NCBI GenBank assembly: GCA_002378605.1
Contig: DFSK01000031.1
Span: 10,502-21,343, forward strand
Source: Alphaproteobacteria bacterium UBA3439
Lineage (GTDB): Bacteria > Pseudomonadota > Alphaproteobacteria > Puniceispirillales > Puniceispirillaceae
Direction: 5' to 3'
Length of the DNA stretch: 10,842 bases
Shown: positions 7,962-10,842 of the stretch, one piece after another
How the letters are laid out: each line of letters begins with the position of its first letter
How positions within the stretch are numbered: position 1 is the stretch's first letter
Position numbers and translations under genes: made by a program
The notes under the pieces: model-generated
The model's database searches: none
The model's input: the letters and a program-made list of their open reading frames with translations, nothing else
What the model was told of the DNA's origin: nothing

Positions 7962-8636
7962 ATGCGGGTTTTGCATCACTATCAATTATCAGCATCGTCA
8001 CGTTTTATCCGGCTTGTGCTTGCCGAACGTGGCCTGATGGTTTTGCCAAAGCTGGAAATTCCGTGGCAGCGTAGTGAAGATTTCCTAACGCTTAATCCGG
8101 CTGGTGATGTGCCGGTTCTGGTCACCGAAGACGGGCTTGCCATTAGCGGCGCGATGGTGATCGCTGAATTTATCGAAGAAACCGAAGACTCCAGCCAGCA
8201 TAATTTGCTTTGGGGTGAAGCGCCAGCGCGTGCCGAAATCCGCCGTCTAGTGCATTGGTTTGAATATAAATTCAGCCGCGAAGTGGGCTCGCCGCTATTG
8301 TCCGAGCGTGTTATCAAACGGTTTTCGGGTGAAGGCACGACATCATCGGTGGTGATGCGGGCGGCGATGAGCAATCTGCAAATCCATCTCGATTATATTG
8401 ACTGGCTGGCCGAACAGGGAAATTGGCTAACCGGCAAACAGATATCGCTTGCCGATCTGGCAGCTGCTGCACATCTGTCGGTTCTCGATTTCTTTGGTGA
8501 TATCGATTGGAGCCGCCACCCCGAAGCCAAAAGCTGGTACGCCAAAATGAAGTCACGTCCATCATTTCGTGATCTTCTTGGTGATCAGGTGGTTGGCCTG
8601 ACCCCGCCAGATCATTATTGCGATCTCGATTTTTAA
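7962..8636 (+). CDS. fzlA: FzlA-like glutathione-S-transferase-fold protein (FtsZ-binding division factor)
   Basis: This 224-residue protein has a GST fold: a thioredoxin-like N-terminal half (about 1-80, with the cis-proline segment GDVPVLV, P51) and an all-helical C-terminal half (about 85-205). Three features point to FzlA rather than a detoxifying GST. They are the opening LHHYQLSASSRFIRLVLAERG, the segment ISLADLAAAAHLSVLDFFGDI (161-181), and above all the C-terminal tail GLTPPDHYCDLDF, close to the PPxHYADLDF ending I recall from Caulobacter FzlA. FzlA binds FtsZ, curves its filaments and is needed for constriction; it is not known as an active GST. The ATG at 7962 fits the family start, though its upstream purine-rich stretch TAGGGG (7945-7950) is 11 bases away. 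It follows the GNAT gene by 60 bases. The symbol rests on remembered family features, not a search; a generic GST remains possible. Confidence 0.8.
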   Translation: MRVLHHYQLSASSRFIRLVLAERGLMVLPKLEIPWQRSEDFLTLNPAGDVPVLVTEDGLAISGAMVIAEFIEETEDSSQHNLLWGEAPARAEIRRLVHWFEYKFSREVGSPLLSERVIKRFSGEGTTSSVVMRAAMSNLQIHLDYIDWLAEQGNWLTGKQISLADLAAAAHLSVLDFFGDIDWSRHPEAKSWYAKMKSRPSFRDLLGDQVVGLTPPDHYCDLDF

Positions 8637-8648
8637 GGTTTATCGCGG

Positions 8649-9410
8649 TTATTTCGGGTCAAGCTGATCAAGCAGTGTCACCAGAACCGTTTCGAGAAGC
8701 TGTAATTGTGATGGCTCGGAAAACCGGTGCGTTGCGGTTTTGTCAAAATGCAGAACAACATCATCAGATTGCAAACAATCGGCAAGCCTTGTTGCCGTTT
8801 GCCATGGCACTTCGGTATCATTCATGCCCTGCAGAAGGCGAACCGGCGCGGTGATCGCCAAAGGCGCGCGAAGCCGCAAATGCTGGCGGCCATCTTCGAT
8901 CAGATGATAGGGATAGATTACCGGATCATCGGCATAGGGATTTTCCATCGCGATCTGGCCATCATTTTTCATCTTGTCGCGCTGATCATCGTCAAGCGGC
9001 TGCCAGATCAAATCTTCGGTAAAATCGGGCGCAGCAGCAATGCCGATCAGCCCGGCAATCCGGTCAGGCCGCGCCAGCGCGACATTAAGCATGATCCAGC
9101 CCCCAAGTGAAGATCCAACAAGGATTTGAGGGCCAGTGGTTAGATCGTCAAGAACCGCAATCGCGTCACGCGTCCAGTCGGAAATATTGGTTTCCAGAAA
9201 GGCGCCATCCGACTGGCCATGACCGCTATAGTCAAACCGCAAAAAAGCCCGGCCCTGCTGTTTTGCCCAGCTCTCAAGGAACAATGCTTTGCTTCCATCC
9301 ATGTCCGAGCCATGACCGCATAAAAAGACAATGCCCGGTGTTTTGCCAGCAACTCTGTTATAGGCGATCCTGCCTGACTGGTTTATGGTGTGCCACGCGA
9401 GAGATTGCAT
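8649..9410 (-). CDS. Alpha/beta hydrolase, ABHD10-like (serine esterase/thioesterase family)
   Basis: This cytoplasmic serine hydrolase of about 253 residues closely resembles the family containing mitochondrial ABHD10. Shared segments are PGIVFLCGHGSDMDGSKA, then FLRFDYSGHGQSDG, PQILVGSSLGGW and VRLLQGMNDTEVPW. Counting from the ATG at 9410, the likely triad is S101 in G-S-S-L-G, D198 in GMND and H228 in THRF. The substrate is unknown; ABHD10 itself acts on acyl-glucuronides and S-acylated proteins. The frame stays open to 9605, but that extension runs into the divergent glycosyltransferase gene and looks non-coding. The start at 9410 has AGGA at 9417-9414 (short 3-base spacer) and fits the family N-terminus; an ATG at 9425 (258 residues) is the alternative. 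It converges on the fzlA-like gene with 12 bases between stops and no visible terminator. Confidence 0.88.
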   Translation of the reverse strand: MQSLAWHTINQSGRIAYNRVAGKTPGIVFLCGHGSDMDGSKALFLESWAKQQGRAFLRFDYSGHGQSDGAFLETNISDWTRDAIAVLDDLTTGPQILVGSSLGGWIMLNVALARPDRIAGLIGIAAAPDFTEDLIWQPLDDDQRDKMKNDGQIAMENPYADDPVIYPYHLIEDGRQHLRLRAPLAITAPVRLLQGMNDTEVPWQTATRLADCLQSDDVVLHFDKTATHRFSEPSQLQLLETVLVTLLDQLDPK

Positions 9411-9425
9411 GTTTCCTACTTTCAT

Positions 9426-9498
9426 GATCTGGCATTCGCCGGTTTTCGCCTTATTAAATCTTGACCAAACTAGCAAATGATAGCCATTTATAAAGCCA
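9426..9498. promoter_or_regulatory. Short divergent promoter region for the hydrolase and glycosyltransferase genes
   Basis: This AT-richer gap separates two divergent starts, so promoters for both must lie in or near it. On the plus strand a TTGACC (9461-9466) and the AT-rich TTATAA (9488-9493) are present, but the 21-base spacing is poor. On the minus strand TTTAAT (9458-9453) could serve as a -10 box without a good -35. No exact promoter is claimed. Confidence 0.3.
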
Positions 9499-10701
9499 AT
9501 GATATTAGCACCGAAATCGAAATTGTTAAAACAGCGCCACGGCGACGCGCCAACGATCGTGCAAATTCTGCCAGCGATGGTTCGTGGCGGTGTCGAACGC
9601 GGCACGGTTGAAATGGCCGATGCAATCCAAAAACATGGGGGCCGCGCCGTTGTTATCTCGCATGGTGGGCCAATGGTGCGGCATCTTGATCGTCTTGGGG
9701 CAACGCATCACCAGCTTGATGTTCATACCAAAAACCCGTTTCGCTGGCCGCAAGTCAGGCGCCAGTTAAAAGCCATTCTAAGCCGTGAAAATGCTGATCT
9801 TGTGCATATTCGATCGCGTGTGCCAGCATGGATTGCGCTGCCGGCTGCAGCGGCGCTTGGCATTGCGACGGTTAGCACGGTTCATGGGCGTTTTGTCGCC
9901 ATGTCCGCATTTAAACGGATTTATAACCGCAAATTGCTGAAAACGGATCATGTGATTGCGATTTCGAATTATGTGAAAGATTTGATCACCAGCCAATATG
10001 TTGGGGTCGAAGACCGGCTTACGGTGGTGCATCGCGGTGTCGATATTGATTTGTTCAACCCTGGTAATGTGAATCAAACGCGGATTGTTAATTTTGTCGA
10101 AGGTTTGGCCATCCCTGAAGATGTGCCGGTGATCATGCTTCCTGCCCGTGCCACCATGTGGAAAGGTCATCGGATTTTATTGCAGGCTTTGGCCAAGATC
10201 AAAGACCGGCCGTTCATCTGTTTGATGATTGGTGCCGGAGATGGCAAGCCTGCCTTTGTGTCAGAATTGGTCAGGCTTGGACAGCAATTGGGGCTTGAGG
10301 GGCGGTTTCGGCTGACCCCGATTGTTGATGATATGCCGGCGGCCTTGATGGTCGCTGATGTGGTTGCAATGCCGTCAATCACGCCAGAGCCGTTCGGCCG
10401 TGTTGCGCTTGAAGCGCAAGCGATGGGCCGCCCTGTTGTGGCTTTTGATCATGGCGGGGCGACCGAATCGATTAGGCATGGTGAAACGGGCTGGCTGGCA
10501 ATACCGGGGGATGCTGATAGTCTTGCGGCGGCATTGCAGGCCGCGCTTGATCTCGGCCCGCGCAAACGTAAAATGCTTGCGGCCACGGCAAGGCAGCATA
10601 TCGAGGCCAATTTCTCAACCGAAACCATGTGTCGGCAAACGATCAAAATCTATCGGCGGGTGTTGGATCGGGCTGCGGCGAACCGGAACGCAAAATCATA
10701 A
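9499..10701 (+). CDS. GT4-family glycosyltransferase (GT-B fold)
   Basis: This 400-residue protein is a retaining GT-B glycosyltransferase of family GT4, the group that includes many lipopolysaccharide, capsule and glycolipid sugar transferases acting at the cytoplasmic face of the inner membrane. The N-terminal acceptor domain opens with TIVQILPAMVRGGVERGTVE (19-38), containing the Gly-rich loop. The C-terminal donor domain has R217 and K222 in LPARATMWKGH, then the EX7E motif as E297 and E305 in EPFGRVALEAQAMGRPVV, and the usual GWLAIPGD segment. It has no signal peptide or membrane helix. The ATG at 9499 is the only practical start, because an in-frame stop lies at 9481; it lacks a good ribosome-binding site. 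Donor and acceptor sugars cannot be deduced, and the single gene is not within a visible polysaccharide cluster. Surface glycan synthesis is the likely role by family. Confidence 0.92.
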   Translation: MILAPKSKLLKQRHGDAPTIVQILPAMVRGGVERGTVEMADAIQKHGGRAVVISHGGPMVRHLDRLGATHHQLDVHTKNPFRWPQVRRQLKAILSRENADLVHIRSRVPAWIALPAAAALGIATVSTVHGRFVAMSAFKRIYNRKLLKTDHVIAISNYVKDLITSQYVGVEDRLTVVHRGVDIDLFNPGNVNQTRIVNFVEGLAIPEDVPVIMLPARATMWKGHRILLQALAKIKDRPFICLMIGAGDGKPAFVSELVRLGQQLGLEGRFRLTPIVDDMPAALMVADVVAMPSITPEPFGRVALEAQAMGRPVVAFDHGGATESIRHGETGWLAIPGDADSLAAALQAALDLGPRKRKMLAATARQHIEANFSTETMCRQTIKIYRRVLDRAAANRNAKS

Positions 10702-10716
10702 ATTGCTGATGTGGGA

Positions 10717-10842
10717 ATGTTGATTTTGGCAGCAGTGATGCTGGTCACGCCATGCGCCTGTCTTGCTGGCCGGAAGGCGGCATTCAATTTGGCCATAGAT
10801 TTGCATGCTGAACCACCAGTGTACTTGAGTTTCGGCAAGGGT
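10717..10842 (+). CDS. Possible start of a small exported protein, cut by the right edge
   Basis: A frame from ATG 10717 (or GTG 10711) stays open for 42 codons to the window end. Its first residues, MLILAAVMLVTPCACLAG, look like a hydrophobic signal-peptide core with a small-residue cleavage region. The mature part begins RKAAFNLAIDLHAEPPVYLS. It shares the frame of the glycosyltransferase and starts 15 bases after that gene's stop. Against it: no Shine-Dalgarno site, a weak signal (no early basic residues) and very short visible length. A competing minus-strand frame (10650-10838) shows no family features. I recognise no family, so this is a tentative call. Confidence 0.25.
   Translation, partial: MLILAAVMLVTPCACLAGRKAAFNLAIDLHAEPPVYLSFGKG

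Noticed and set aside
8630..8655. Intrinsic terminator between the convergent fzlA-like and hydrolase genes
   Set aside because: Only 12 bases separate the stops, and I found no GC-rich stem followed by a T-run.
9411..9605. N-terminal extension of the alpha/beta hydrolase to 9605
   Set aside because: It overlaps the start of the divergent glycosyltransferase and adds residues with no family match; the hydrolase homology begins just after 9410.

Overview
The window looks like ordinary chromosomal housekeeping sequence from an alphaproteobacterium. Three things point there. The glutamate synthase pair is in the order gltD then gltB, with alphaproteobacterial-type proteins. The glutathione-S-transferase-like protein has the conserved C-terminal tail of FzlA, a division protein known from Alphaproteobacteria. 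The alpha/beta hydrolase belongs to the ABHD10-like group, which is common in this class and in mitochondria. Roughly balanced base composition and compact spacing would suit a marine lineage such as SAR116 (Puniceispirillum-like), but that placement is inference. No mobile element, CRISPR array, tRNA, rRNA or phage gene was seen.

Layout, left to right: (1) uppP (undecaprenyl-diphosphate phosphatase) on the minus strand, running off the left edge, so its C-terminus is missing. (2) A 579-base divergent intergenic region (744-1322), unusually long for this window. It holds a candidate uppP promoter, several short palindromes and several short repeats. (3) A plus-strand run of gltD, gltB, a YhbS-like GNAT acetyltransferase and a FzlA-like GST-fold protein, with gaps of 24, 63 and 60 bases. 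gltD and gltB are clearly an operon; the last two may be read through from it. (4) A minus-strand ABHD10-like alpha/beta hydrolase, convergent with the fzlA-like gene (12-base gap). (5) A plus-strand GT4-family glycosyltransferase, divergent from the hydrolase. (6) At the right edge, the possible start of a small exported protein, cut by the window end.

How the genes fit together: GltD and GltB form NADPH-dependent glutamate synthase, the second half of the GS/GOGAT ammonium-assimilation cycle. UppP, the FzlA-like protein and the glycosyltransferase all concern the cell envelope: recycling of the lipid carrier, FtsZ-guided constriction, and probably surface glycan synthesis. The GNAT protein and the hydrolase have no assignable substrate. 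I found no convincing new multi-gene system. The least explained parts are the repeat- and palindrome-rich leader between uppP and gltD and the truncated reading frame at the right edge.
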